A stretch of 64,000 nucleotides of DNA. Source: Ischnura elegans. Its lineage: Eukaryota > Arthropoda > Insecta > Odonata > Coenagrionidae. A program made the translations under genes and the position numbers. Location of the stretch: contig NC_060251.1 in assembly GCF_921293095.1 (NCBI RefSeq), positions 54,267,585 to 54,331,584 of the forward strand, written 5' to 3'. The notes beneath the pieces were generated by a model, which made no database searches, was not told the origin of the DNA, and saw only the letters and a program-made list of their open reading frames with translations. Shown in pieces: positions 12,401 through 27,400 of this stretch. The stretch's first letter is position 1. Every line of letters begins with the position of its first letter.

Positions 12401-15400
12401 CCAGCTGGCAAAGTATTACATATAAACTCAAATTAAAATCATGGAAACATTATCCATACCATTAGAATCACCATCTCCCACTCAATTTCAGTGAAACATC
12501 ACATGTACACTTTTGAAGAGACTGCTCTCTAAAAATTACCGTAAACCAGGATCAAATACAAAAGGATTAGAATAAAATGGGGGAAAATGTAAATATAGGA
12601 GCACAAATTAGTTGTTCGAGATCTCGGAAACTACACAACTGATCGATGTAATATTTTCAGAATGTAGTAAAGAAAGAGGCCCTTAGCGTTCCTCTAGAAT
12701 ATCAATTATTAATCTAAAAAAAATATTTTGGGCGGATCCAGGTCAAGGAAATATCAATCCCCAGAGACTGACCTCATGTTGTCCAAGAAGATGAATGGAC
12801 TCCACCTTCGATTCAGGTTTATTACTTAAGCCTTTCATTGACTTATTCTTCTGCTCTACTTCTGCTACCTCTTTCTTTTCCTTTAATCCTAAGCGTAATT
12901 TGGCCATGTTAAGTTCATCTATTGCAGAAACCTGGTCGTTCAACTGCCGCCACATTACCCTCAAGTACTGAAAATATAAATATGACTCTGATGAAAAACA
13001 TGCAATCAGGTTTGGTACAAGCAAAATCTGGAAAAATTAAAAAGAGGCATGTATGCTCTAAGAAAAGGCCTAAGGAAAAATACATATTTTACCTTATACT
13101 CTTTCTTCATAGCCTCCATTAATTTAATTTGATTATTTCCATGTCGAATGAGTTCCTGATTAAACTTCTTTGTTTTTGCAAACCCCAGTATCACTGAAAT
13201 AAAATCATAGGAATTAGAGCAATTATGAAAAATGAAATCAAATATTATGAATACTCTAATGCAAGAAAATGGACAATGTAAGATTACTCAGTCATTATGT
13301 ACCAAAGTAACTCATGCAATTGAAGAATATGACGACAAAATTGGTAACATTACACTTACTTAATAATGAATAATGCATGAATTTCACATCAAATTACTCA
13401 AAAGTTCCAGAGCTAAAATCTTGAGATTTTCTCTTACGCAATGACTTTCAATAACTGATGACGTGTCTGAACGAGTAATTGGACTATTTGTTGAATATAA
13501 CTCTCATATGCCTGCAAAATCCACTCAAAGTTAAGCCAATTATTTAGACTAATCGTTTTCCATCAATACTTTTCAATTTTGGTAGTTTTATCAAGGAAAG
13601 GTAATAACTAAAACACAGCTCTCCTTCATTGTTATCCCACTACATATTAATCCATCATTAAAACTTTTAATCATAAAAATTTACAACACCGTGTACATTT
13701 AATATCATTGATTGAGGCTACCAAAAATAATCTATTTATTGCACTGTTCTCGTCATTTTACCATCCCAGCCATTTATTTTTGTTGTGCAACTAACAGGAA
13801 GTGGTGTCATAGGGAGTAGAGAAATCAGCAACAGATGATAGGGTCACTGGTTCAAAAATTGGTGAAGCCTCACAACATTCCCAAGTAAAAATCCTTACTA
13901 TGCCAAGTAGCCCACAGAAATGAAAAAGCCACAAACTCCTGAATTCAAGAAATTCACATGCATTTCATTTATACCACCGTACTCTCTGCCCTCACCCATC
14001 AAAATCAACTCCTGATTGAAACACTGAGTAAATTAGATTCAACTAAAATTCAGACTTGTAGAAAGACTGTGCTACCCTCAAAATGAATGACTCAAGTACA
14101 AAAAATAAACAAAAAAATGTACAATCAGCACATTCATAATCATGATGACTTAAGTTTTTTAGTAGCTTATTCAGTTAAGCATATGCTTAGCAGTACTGTA
14201 TTTGTCTGAATATAGTCCCTCCTTTTTTCCAAAAATGCCTGTGGTAAGAGTAAAGGGGGGACTATATTCAAACACATTTTTTTAACTTTTCCCGAAACTG
14301 AAGCCTCAAAATTAGGGGAGGGGGGGGGGACTATATTCGGAGAATTACGGTAATTTATTTGGATCCATATAAAGCATTTGCATGCATTATTTTTTTCAAT
14401 TCTTTAATTGAATAAATAAATCAATAGTGGTTCAATAGAAGGGAAAACAAATACCTTTAAGGATTCTTTCTATTTCTCCATCGGCCCAGTTGCCCCGGGA
14501 TAACTGGCCAAACACTTTCACAGCTTGAGCATCATCCTCGTCATGAGTTTCCTTCCTATCCCCAACATCTCCAAGAAGCACTGCCTCACCTTCAACCTTT
14601 TCCTTGAGCACTTTGAACAAATAGGCTTCGTATTGCTCCAATAGAGTGTTTGCTTCACACAGGTCGCATTTGGTGGATTTCTGACCCTTCGCTACACTCT
14701 TCCTTTTATTTCCTGAGAGAGTGGAAAAAGATTATCATGGCGTGGAGGCTACAATTAATTTCAACAGGGGAGGAATTACCACATGCAAAGTTCATGGGAA
14801 GATATTTTTGTCAAAGCTAAAACTTAAGTAGAAATGGAATGAATACCTTTTTCCTCAAATTTGAATACATGGCTAGAATATTATATCAAATATCGAGAAG
14901 TTATGAATCCTATTCCATAAACAACATTGAAAAGTAAATTATGGCTGTAAACTAATTTCAATTTTTTCACATTTTGATACCTTTAATTATTAATTACATC
15001 TGTATATACGTATTATGACAAAATTGATTTATGAAGAATAACATATACAATTGTCAGGGGTATCAGAAAAGGATATCTATATTGATTAAGATTTAATATA
15101 TGTACTGCATTTAATGTATTACACAGTAAACATGTATTCCTAGTAGCTACAGCAAATATTTTTTAAAATGTTTTATGAAGCATTGAGGCCAAGAGATCAA
15201 GTAAAAAGATAGGAAAAAAGCAAACTCAAGAGTTCATTTTTACAACTGGCTATTCATTCCAAACCATGCATAGTTTAAAAAAGAATTCAATTATAATTAA
15301 AAATTAACTCATACCTTCTTTATTTACTGAGCTGTACAAGTCAGACTGAGTTTTTCTTTTAGCGCCAACACTCACAATCGTAGCACATGAGGTAGATAGA

Positions 15401-18400
15401 CGTAAGTGACAGTCAACTGCAATCATAACTAAACGGCTTGCCTCCGTAGGGTTACTTTCAATACAAAGTAGTTCCTTCATTTCCGATAATATAGATTCTC
15501 TTTTATTATAAAGATATTCTAGTTTTTCTGATAAAACATAACGAAGTCCACCTTCATCTGAAACACTAACCACAAGGATTATCCTTATTTCTTCAGAACA
15601 TGAAACCATAATTTTAAAAATTTCTTTTGAATGCATTTTGGCTTAAAAATACTCTAAAATAAATATGAAAAAATTAACTGTGAACAAAGTATTAAGATTA
15701 TTTGGATTTTCTCAATTGTTATTCTTTCTCTTTGGGCTACAACCTTGACCCAGTGGAAAGGGTTGTACAATCCAATGACACTTTTGGCTGCATTAGCATA
15801 GGCCCATATTGAAGAAAGATCTGAGGTTTTCGCGGCGTATGATGTTGTTGAAGTTATTTCAGGTTTCCCACCGGATAAGGTTCTCCATCTCTGCCGACGT
15901 TTCGATGGTCGACACGACCATCGAAACGTCGGCAGAGATGGAGAACCTTATCCGGTGGGAAACCCGAAATAACTTCAACAATAGGCCCATATTCTTAGTC
16001 AACCCTGTAGGGCTAACCGACCCTGGATACGTCATCAGCCCCTACATATGTAATCCGATCTCGTCTGGCATACGCCACATCAAGCCCTACATATGGCAGT
16101 TTTAGGGTACCCGAACCAGTCCTACACCCTACAAAAACATGGCGGCCAAATTTTATCTGCTGATCGCTTCAATTAAAGTATCTACATTACCTTGGATATT
16201 TAGGGAGACGAGCTCACACGAACCATTTTAAAATGTACAGTAACAAAGCAGAAAGGTACCACCACATTATAACCATCAAATGAAATAAATAATAAAATTG
16301 GCAGAAGTATAATAAGAACAATATAGTGGTATACATGAGCTTGTTTCTGCGGAAATATATTAATATTTTTCACCTTTGGCACTTGGTATGCTTTTGAGAA
16401 ACCAATATCGTTTACGTACAACAATAAAAAACATATTTTCATGATGCTATTTGCCACATAATTAACTTAACTACAGAAGGTAAAAGCGAATGACAAACCC
16501 TGATGATGCAATGTAAGTTCTCACGTCAATGATCATATTTGCCCCATACTTATCACTATCTTGTACATACCGCTTTTGAAATAATTTACAGACAATGTGA
16601 TTCTACTTTTGGCTCGATATGAGAGTATTTGTAGCCATAATTAATGCACTGATATGACCTGGCGGACAACACCCATTTGTTTATTTACCTTGAGCCGTTG
16701 CCCTAACAATATGCCCGAAAATTATCGGGCGCCTTTTCTTAGTTTCATAGTTAGGTCTTTTTATGCAACCAGAGAGGAAAACTGGCGCTGCACTATCATC
16801 TACATCATTTCTAAGAACTTAACAACGGAATTACCCCCCACCACTTATGTAGGGTTCAAGGACGTACCTAGGATCAAAACTAGGGGGGGGGAAGCCATGG
16901 TCATTCAAGTTGTAGGCAAGATTTAAGCATGGAAAAAGTGAATGAAATCAACATTTTGAGGAAACTAACACCTCTTTATTAGTTTTTAAAATTATTTGCT
17001 TGACAAAATACTGTTTTCCTTAAAGGCATTTGTGATTTATGCTTCTGGGGGTGGGGAGCTGCCCCCTCCTGCCCCTTTCTGGGCACGCCCATGGTAGGGT
17101 CTATTGAGAAACACATGTAGGGGCCTCTTGTTATGTAGGGATGGATATGTAGGGTCGACTATGAATACGGGCCTTAGTTTCAATTTGGAAGAAGGAGTTA
17201 AAAAATACTCCATGTAAACATACCTTAACCAGAAGAACAGGTTAAATAACGATTGTTGTCAAATTTTCTTCAGTACAGCAGAAATAATACTTTTCAGTGA
17301 AAATAGGTTTGCATATATTTATGACATATCTCCCTAAGTTTTACTGTTTTACTTTGAACAAGTTATAATTAAGGACTTTACGGGCCAAAACACTGAAGAC
17401 ACAGCAATAACTCTAAAGCATACGACAAAAAAGATGATTTGAAGAGAATTAAAAACTAAAAAATGCATGTCCAGCTATCCCCTTGGCAATTTTTACTTTT
17501 AGCAAAAAATTACACTATTTTGGCAGTGACCTGATAAAGGTATTTTTCAGGTCAATGCCAAAGTAATCACAGAACAAATGGAAGATATAATGGGTCTTAA
17601 TGTAAGGAAATGACACTGATATCCTTATCAATATTAACAATGATATACATAGTTTTTTGGTATACAATTAACAATAATTAATTAACAAACAATAATTAAT
17701 GTTAACAATGGTATAGTACTCAAAACTGCTTACTTGTTGATCTTGGAAGATACTTTTGCTTTCCCAGCCATTGACATATAATCAGATAAGTCATTTTTTA
17801 CTTTCCGCACCAGCTCTGAACCAAGATCAGCCTTGGTACAACAGTCAATAACTTGAACCCACCATGGCTTCTTTTGTTGGAATAATGGGCCATTAAGGAT
17901 ACTTTCGACAGCTTTGGTGAAGGGTGAAACCGCTTCCTTAGCCATTAGTACCTATTAAAAATGAATGAACAACACAAGGTGAAGACCTCAATAAAGTCTT
18001 GAAATTTCAGGAAGGATCAAGCAGAAGCTTGAATCTAAATCCAAAATTACCTACAAGATGTCTTAGACTAAAAAATGATACAGTCAATTAGGAGGAATAG
18101 TAGAGGCAAATATAATTCGGAGCATGGATTTTGAAGCCTAAAATAGAAAATGGAAAAGATATTCCTGACAACATGAATCAGAGAACTAACTTTAGTTCCA
18201 TTCACATATAAATGGGCTATTCACATTTTATAATATTTCTCCTGCTCTTCTCACTCAGTCATGAGCATCAACAAAAAAATTGCAGGACCACCAGAATATT
18301 TTCATGAATCATCACTAATACAATCAATGCTATGAATAAATAAATGAATTGTTCATTACAGAAATCCCATTGTTGACATTTTTTCAATTTTGACTTTTTA

Positions 18401-21400
18401 GCACATTATGAATCTACAATTTTAAATATAATAATAATAATAATAATTTTTTTATTCACTTTAGGCAAGAACATTTGCATAGTTTCGTCAAATTGAATCA
18501 AATTAAATTTACAGAATTACAGCATATCAAAAAGAAGAAAAGAAAAAAAATTTTTTTTTTACAATAAAGGGCCTCTGCCCTTATCATACAATACATTCAT
18601 ATCACATTATATATACATAAAATAGTACAGTTGTATTATGCAGACCTTGCCTTACAGAGGACCCTCCTTGCAAAGCAAAAAAACTCTTCCGATGCATAAA
18701 TTGGTTTTTGGAGCATAAAATTCCTCAGTTCAGCTTTGAATTTATTCAGAGAGTCTATACCCTTAATACTGTGAGGGAGTACGTTATGCAGCTTAACCCC
18801 TTTGTGATATGGTCCATCTGAATTTAATGTAGAGGATCTTTGCTCAACATGTATATCCATCTTAGATCTCGTGTTATATTGGTGAATGTCACAATTTAAC
18901 TCATACATGCTCATATTCCTTTTAACAAACAATATAGCTTCAAATATGTACAGAGCAGGAAGAGGCATGATTTGAGATTTGCAGAAATAAGGTCTACAGG
19001 ACTCTCTGTACGGCAGGTTAAAAATAATCCTTATGGCTTGTTTTTGCAAACGAAAAATTTTTGTACAATGATTTGATCCTCCCCAAAATAAAAGACCATA
19101 AGTTAATATTGAGTGAAAATTAGAGAAATAAAGCATTTTAAGAATATTAAAACTAGTACTAAGACGAAGATGCCTTGGTTGGTAAAGGGTTTTACTCAAT
19201 TTAGGGATTAAAGAGTTAATATGAGAGGACCATTTTAAGGATGGCTCAATTATAACTCCAAGGAATTTCACATTATCCACGAGTGACAGGTTAGCATCAT
19301 TAAATTGTACAGGACCCATAGGCTCTTTGCTAAAATTTATGCATACTGTTTTTTGGACATTAATGGCCAGTAAATTTTCCTGTAACCAATTATTGAGTGA
19401 TTTCATAGTATTTTGCAATCTGCTTTCTAATGACTGTAATGTTGTCCCATGAATAAGAATGCTTGTATCATCAGCAAATAAAACAGGTTCTGCTTCAGGA
19501 ATACAACTAGGTAAGTCATTAATGTACAATAAAAATAGTAGGGGTCCAAGTATTGAGCCCTGGGGGACACCTGATTTGACTTCCAATTTGGCAGACTGAT
19601 AATTTATCTTCAGATTTGATGATGAATCAAAATGAGTTATTTCAACCAATTGCAACCTTCCCTGCAGATATGAATGAAACCATTTGTTTGCAACACCTGA
19701 GATTCCATATTTATTCAACTTTTCAAGAAGAATTTCATGGTTTACAATATCAAACGCCTTTGTTAGATCTAGATACAAACCTATAGGCAGATGTTTACGA
19801 TCAATTGCATTTAATGTTTTGGTAATAAATTCATGAAGAGCTTTACATGTTGAACTGCCTTTCCTAAAACCATATTGATGCCCAGAGAGTACGGAGTTCA
19901 TTTCTAAATATGTACCTCATTACACGTTTATACATTGCCCTTTCAAATATTTTTGAGATTCCTGATAATAAACTAATTGGCCGATAGTTTTCTACATTCT
20001 TTTCATTTCCCTTTTTATGAAGAGGTATAACTTTACTTAATTTGAGGCGATTTGGGAAAATACCATTACTTAATGACAAGTTACAAAGATATACTAAAGG
20101 CTTGCTGATAAAAGGGATGGCAAATTTAATTACCTTGTCCGGTATTTCATCAACTCCTGAGGATAACTTATTTTTAAAGGAATGACCTATATCAATAATT
20201 TCATCATTGGTGACGGGATATAAAAAAATGGAATGAAGAACCCTTTCTGGGACATTGGGTCGGCTAGAATGATTCTTTCTGGTAAACGCTGAAATTATAT
20301 TACCAGGAGCATTAACAAAATAATCATTGAAGTTCTCAGCAATTTCATTAGGATTAATTAGGACATATAATATATCGCTCGGTGGAGAAACTACACAACT
20401 GCAACTATTCAAAAGGCTTCAGATTGAGCATCAACTTATTCATTAAGGGCAAAAACCCCAAAATTACAGGAGTAAGAAAATTTTTTCTCAATTTTCCTAA
20501 AATTTGCACATTCTTGGTTATGAGGTTTCTACAATAAATGATTTACATCAAAACTGATATTGACGATGAGAAAAGTTTTTCTCAAATTGACTAAATCTTA
20601 CAAAATGTAGATTGTACTGGTTTAGTTAAAAGAGGTATGAACACTCACACACATGTATATATAGGTAAAATTAAATATTTATGGAGAAAATTTCAGCATA
20701 ATTTACTCCCAAAAGTTGGATGCATGAATGCTAATTGCAGTGAGTGATATGTCTGTTAAGAAAAATGAATTCTTCTACAACTGCGAATGTAACTAATGGC
20801 TTACCTTTTTAGAGCATCTGTTCAAATACTTCATCTCTAATTCTTGTGCTTCCTCCCTAAGTTGGGTTGAACTAGCAGACACGCCATTATCCAATATCCC
20901 AGCTAAATTATGGAGGGTATGTATTTTCTGTGAACAAAAGACTATATTACCTACAGTCAAGTGGTATAAATAAAAAATAGGAGACTACTTTTAGACACTA
21001 AAACCTCACCTGAAGTGTGTCTACTTTTAGGTGATCCTTGTACTCGTCAGATAACTTTAATATTTGTCTGTACTTATCCTCAGCCAGGGACCAGTCACCC
21101 AAAATGATATGGACTCCAGCCAAACCTAAAGATTAGGATAATTGATTGTATCAAGTTGTAGCAATTAATTTAGAGTTTCATTTGAGTTGAGTCGGAGAAT
21201 GTTGATGTGACAATTGGTGGGAGAGGAACAATGAGGCAAGTGATGGTGGACGGAGATTGTTGTGAACGGCAAAGAGAGGGAGTTGGATTGTAATAATCAT
21301 GGCATGTGGATGTGTTTTTCCTCCCGAGTTTAAAATTATAAAACGTGTTATACAGTGTAACAAAAATATTTATGAACCATAGAACAGAAAATAATAATAA

Positions 21401-24400
21401 AACGTTACAAAGTACATATTGCTTTATATGTATACATCAAAAGTTGAAGAATAACTTGAATTTGAACCAAAAGCAAAAAAAGCCAGTTCTATTATTATTG
21501 GTGGTAAACCTTGTACAAGAAAAGAGATCCAAATAGATCAGTAACAAGTTAAAACCGTGACAAAAGAAAGAAATGAGCATTGTAATTGATTTCACTAGCA
21601 CTGCCACCTTTCTTTGGAAAGAGGATACCTCCCTAATATGCCAAAAATTAATTGTTTAATTTTTAAAACTAATGAAAAAAATCATTCCAAATGGGCCATT
21701 TTCTAACAAAGGGAAATAAAACAGAGCTCGGCAGGGTGCAGCAGATGTAGGCAACCTGCACCTCAGCTATTTCGAATGAGGACTATTTTTCTCAAATTTT
21801 CTATATTTTGAACTCTTTGATGCAGTCACTGATATTTACAGATAATACACCGTGATAATGTGCTGAATAAATGGAAAATAATTCACTTAATGATTCTTCT
21901 TTGCAGCATTTTTCAGAAACACTTGTACTATTTAACCCAATGTAAACTGTGCTGTCTACACAGGAACATATCACAAAAAAGCAAAATAAAACATATAAAA
22001 GATAATTTTGTATTTCATACATTTGAAAGCCTATTTTTCCAACAATAGTTTGAGGAAGAAGGTGGAGCTTAAGTAGAAATTTGTGGCATCATGCCTATGA
22101 AAGTACTGTATTTCTCCGAATGTAGTCGCCCTCTGAATATAGTCCCCCCCCCCTAATTTTGAGGCTCCAGTTTCGGGAAAAGTTAAAAAAATGCATTTGA
22201 ATATTGTCCCCCCCTTTACTTTTACCACAGGCATTTTTGGAAAAAAAGGGGGGACTATATTCAGACATATACGGCATTGAACAATAATTTCCATTCAAAC
22301 CATTTTTCCTTCTGATACTCGACTTCCACGTCCAATTTTCATTAACCTCATGAAAATATGTTCAATAGGGCATACTTTACATTCCCAATCCTTTATATTC
22401 TTTGTATTCCCTAAATACATGAATATTATGCATGTATTTATTTATTTAAATCCTTATTAATTAGCCCTTGTGAAAAACTTTTATTTTTGATGGCTGTTGA
22501 TACACTCAAATATAATTCATTCATTTTAATCCTTTTAACATCCAATTATTAAAAATACTGTAATTGTTTATGCCCTGACAATGCCACTTATAAATGGAAA
22601 AATTTTGATGCTTTGAAATTTGAAAATTGTTTGAAATTCTAGGCCCTACCAATGGTCACATTTAAACCAACCATTCTACATGATAAAAAAATATAATACG
22701 TAGTTTATGCTAAGACATATATAACTGGTTAATTATAGGCCAGTACAACTAACCATTTAAAGCAGCAACACACATCCGAAGAGCTTCCTCTGCTTCTACC
22801 TTTGCTTTCGAAACAAGAGAGGACAAGAGATGTTCCATACTCCATTCATCTGCCTTATGTGTTTGAAGCTGACCTCTATTGTTAACTTTCACAGCCTGGG
22901 GATGGCAACAAGCCTGGCGCAGGCTCAGAAGTGGATTCAGAATCTGTAAAGGAAATGCAGCAATTTACATACAATCAAAGGTTATTACAGAGCAATTAAC
23001 TATTGCTCCCATAGTTGATAATAAGATAACATTTGGAGCTAAAATATAATACAGCAGACTCCTGATTATCCGGTTGCGGCATATCTGTGTCGTACATTAT
23101 CCACGGATGATTTACACTCTCGTTCAATGTTTTCCGCGATCTTTTAAAAATATAATATCGGACACAAAATCACCAGAATTACTGCATTTTAATTCTAGGC
23201 TACAAAGCGCTTATTATTTCCATTAGAATCCCCTGCGTAAAACAGAATTATTTTATTTACTTGCTGACAAGAAATGTTTCAAGTTAACTTGGATATCTGC
23301 TCTAGTATTGAAAAAGAAGATTAGCGAGGAAAAAAAATTCTTGATTATTTTTAAAAGATTCTTCAACAGCTAACCAATCGTAAGTTACGAAAAAATGTTA
23401 TCCACAATCTTTAAAAGTATGCTTCATATTGCAAATGCACAACAACCGTGCCGGCCTCGGTGGCCGCGGGGTAACGTTCTCGCCTGCTAAACAAGAGGTC
23501 GCGGGTTCGAGTCCCGCCTGGGTAGGTTTCCCCAGTCCAGGGCATGGTCGTTTGTGTACGTTTACTTGTTACATTTGTTGAACACCCCGGTGTAAAATGG
23601 CCAATAAGAGCTGTATCCGGTGGTTTGAGAATAAAATAAAATAAAATAAAAAAAATAAAATAAAATAAAACTGCCGTGGTCACTAGGGTGGTCCTTATTT
23701 TTTGATTTTTCAAATTTATTTTGGGACACCACCTCATTTTATGCCAAATGGTGTAAAAACATATCCTGTAAAGTATTATTGCAATTGAATAAAGGGAAGA
23801 CGTGTCGCATCACACTCAAAGTTGAGAAATTTTGGCATTTTTGGGATATGAATGGTGATAAGAAGGTGCTGGTATTTTTCAACTAATTTTCTATGGTAAC
23901 CAACGATACAATGGACATTTTACATGCTGCACCTACAATATTTTCCAATTTTGACCAGTGGTTCCCGAGAAAAGGCCCCAAAAGTGAGCGCCTGCCACCC
24001 AAGGCAGACACTTTGGGTGGCACGCGGGTTGCATACACTCAATATTTGTTGATCATTCTCACTCATCGTAAAACCATAAAATTCTTTAGATAAACCTAAA
24101 CTTTGTCTATATATAACCTTGAATGCTATATTCACCACTATTTATTGCCACAACGGGCTAGTATTTGGACTTAGTGATTTATTCTCCATAGGTTTTGTAA
24201 TATTAAAAAGGAGAAACATTAGTGTCCCAAGACTTCCCGAACTTTGCGTGGAAGACACTTTTCAAAACTATCTTGAGTATGCAGCACCGCCATGTTAGAA
24301 ACAAAGTATCCTTTTTGAGAAGGTGCTCTAATAAGGGTCATGCGCAACTGAGTCTCCCAATGTTGGTCGCAGTTGTATTGCAGCAGAATGCTTGGACATT

Positions 24401-27400
24401 TTCATGTAGGCTCGATTCCTTCAGCATCCGATACACGGCATCTCTCCCCATCATTAGCCTGGATAATCTGAAGTGTGCTGTTTATCTATTTACCAACTTA
24501 CTTTTTTCAAATAATGAATAATGCTTATAAGAAATAATGAAATAGTAATGAATTCAATAATCAATCCTAGATGCAGAAAAAAATGTAAAATAAATTTTCA
24601 CAATTCCAACACGTACATTCAGGCCATCCCTATCGATCATACCATGAGCTAACTATTAATTGAAGTACTAGATGGGAATAAAAACCTTAATTATTTTTTT
24701 TTCTTGCTATGGTATATTCAGCATCTGCAAATCACATGCTTGTTGACAATTATGAATATTCATTAAAAGTTAACTTGATTTCAAACCAAACAATAATACT
24801 AATCATATCCTGGGTTTTGATAGATGGAATCAACAGAGGTAGTAGCGTAGCCAGGAATTTTATTTGGTGAAGGTCCAAAACCAGCAGGGAAAAGTTTTGA
24901 AAAACAGGGTGCTAAGTAGAGTTTTAAAACTAATTTTAAACTTTCCATAATCGAAAAAGCTTCATTTTTTAATAGTTTGTTTTCTCTTATGATGAAGCTA
25001 GATGATTTGTGTTTTTATATTTCGGAGGGGGTTGAGGGGGGAGGCTCCAGACATCCCTTGCTATACCACTGAACTCCTACTTCACGAATAATAAAATTGT
25101 ATGGATTAAAATCAAGTTTTTTAAAGTCTGGACTGTTGTATTCAGATTTTCAAATGATTTTGACTTCATTCAATTCTTCAACATGAAAATATCCACTAAC
25201 CTTTGATAGTGATTGCCGATCAAGGGAATCTAACTTAATATTGTCTTCAAAAGGGGCAAGAGCAGATAATGCACTCCTGGAACATTGGAGGTGCTGCTTT
25301 CGATAAAAATGTTCTTCGGTAGGGCAGAACTTTAACCAATACACCTTTTCCCACTGAGGTGGAATGCGAATCTGAAATTGAGCATAAAATATCAGAGTAA
25401 AAAGTTTTAAAATGAAACACAGTGTGACCATATGCAATAAAAAATAAATATCCATAAAAATGAAAAATATAAGAAAACATTTTGGCAAAATTCACAATTA
25501 TCTTCATTTTAAATCTTCAGCTTATCAAATGACATATTGAAATAAAGATGTTTACCCACGTGCTTTAACCTAAACTAAGGCTGCTATCATAACGCAATCT
25601 TCAGGATTATTGCAACCCAGCCATAATTCCGTATTCTGAATGGAATAATCATGGCTAATATTCCAGTAGGGGTCCCAATTCTGCTGCTATTCTGAGAGAT
25701 TATGACCACTCAATTCACCAAGATTGTGGGTAAAACCGTGATGTAATCTTCACGACTGTTGCAAACCAGCCACAATTCCATATTCTGAACGGAATAATCA
25801 TGGCTGACATACCACTAGGGGTCTTAATTCTTAGAAATTTTCCATAGCGAGGTTGCTATTAACTACTCTGAACGATCATCAAACAAAAAGAGACCCCCAG
25901 GTTGTATTTCATTGCACATACTCAGAAAAATGCAATCAGCAAAAATTATAGTGACTTGTAATAATGTGCACATAGCATCAGTCCATTGTCTTTCAAATCT
26001 TGTAATATCAAAATGACAAACTTGCAAAATGAAATAAAAGGCAATAAAGAAATGACTTAAATGTGATAATAATTAAAGAGGAATGGAAGGAATAATTATA
26101 GTTGAAGGGAAAAAGGGCAACAGGCGGCACCAAATGATTTACAAAGGATACAGAAGAGAAGAAATAAAACATTATGAAAAGGCTAGTGGATAGGATAGCA
26201 GAATGGAGAGCTGCATGAAACCAATCTTAAGATTATTGACTTATTATGATGATAATTAAAGAATCATAACAGACCTACTGAATGTTTCACTAGCTGGATG
26301 AATTGTGTAGTTATTTACAATTGAGCTTAATATGTAGAACACAAACTTAAGGGCTTAATTAACTCTAATAAATATTAACGTTGACTGCAAAGGATTAGAA
26401 TGAGTAGCAACAAGTTTCCAAAACACATACATAATTCATACCCATAAGTCTATTGCAGTATTTAATGAGGGAAAAAATGAGCCTCAATGTGGGAACTCAG
26501 TTCAATTATTGGATTTTCTAAGCTTGAGTTAAATAACTCATACAGTTTCAAGCCAAATAACATAATATTTATAACTTTAGTTGACAAGAATTGTCAACTG
26601 TTTTAAAATCTGACTTCTTCCTTGCCAATCCTCCCTCCCCCATTAACCTCATCATGAACTCGCTGTCATACTTTTATGCTTTGACCCTCCCCCTACCTCC
26701 AATCCCTCATCCCATCTTCCTACTCCTCCTCTTGTTGGATATCTGAGGCTCAATATTGTATTGGATGTTCCAGTTTGTCTCGAGACTGATGCCATAGCCG
26801 TCAAAACTATTTGACAGCACCATAAAGTTAGTGGAACTGAAATGTGTTCTTAGTTCAACCATGTATATGTCCTCATTCCACCAAGTCACGCCAAAATCAG
26901 TTGATTTCATAAGGAATAATAATACTTTAAAGAAAGAAAGAAAGAGGGATCTACTACAACTGTTATGCAGCTAACTTTTGATTGGCTGCTACAACTGACC
27001 CTATAAGTTTTCATACTCGAAAAGGCAGAGCTTCAAAATACTGTGCTCTATTCATTGCTCAGTTATTTTCCCAAGCTATTATTACCCAGCTCCATCAAGA
27101 ATACCAAACCATAATGAGGTATGGAATTATGATCCCTCCAATCAGAATAGCAGAAAAGACATGCATGGGTTCTTTAAATGCAAAAAGAAATAGTAAAAAA
27201 CTGAACCTCAAGGTATTTACCTGGTCAATGACATCCTTTTTACAGGATCTCCACATTACTTTACTTATCGCTTCATAAAATGGTTTCCTATCACCGAGCA
27301 AATATCTGTGGTAGAGAAGGCTATTCCAGTAAAGTTGCACAGAGTATGGAAAATAATCAATGAAAAGCACCAAACCATACAGATCTGAAATAAGAAAGGA

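Larger units (their letters stand above)
15798..17174. mobile_element. Harbinger-like DNA element carrying two nested insertions
   Basis: Left terminus (after removing the foldback insert) TAGGCCCATATTCTTAGTCA and right terminus on the complement AAGGCCCGTATTCATAGTCG are inverted repeats of the GGCCCGTATTCATAG type often seen in PIF/Harbinger elements. The 3-bp duplication is not clean (ATA against TTA). Internal sequence is non-coding. A foldback insertion (15811-15980) and a G-rich repeat (16856-17093) are nested in it. Confidence 0.6.

Noticed and set aside
13441..13518. Possible extra SHPRH exon (minus strand, reads AYESYIQQIVQLLVQTRHQ)
   Set aside because: It has an AG before it, but neither side keeps frame with exons 24 and 25, which join each other directly in frame; no GT donor in the right phase was found.
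23893..24521. Overlapping frames at 23893-24138 and 24222-24521 as a small gene
   Set aside because: Short, on both strands, without motifs or splice partners; they lie in an SHPRH intron.
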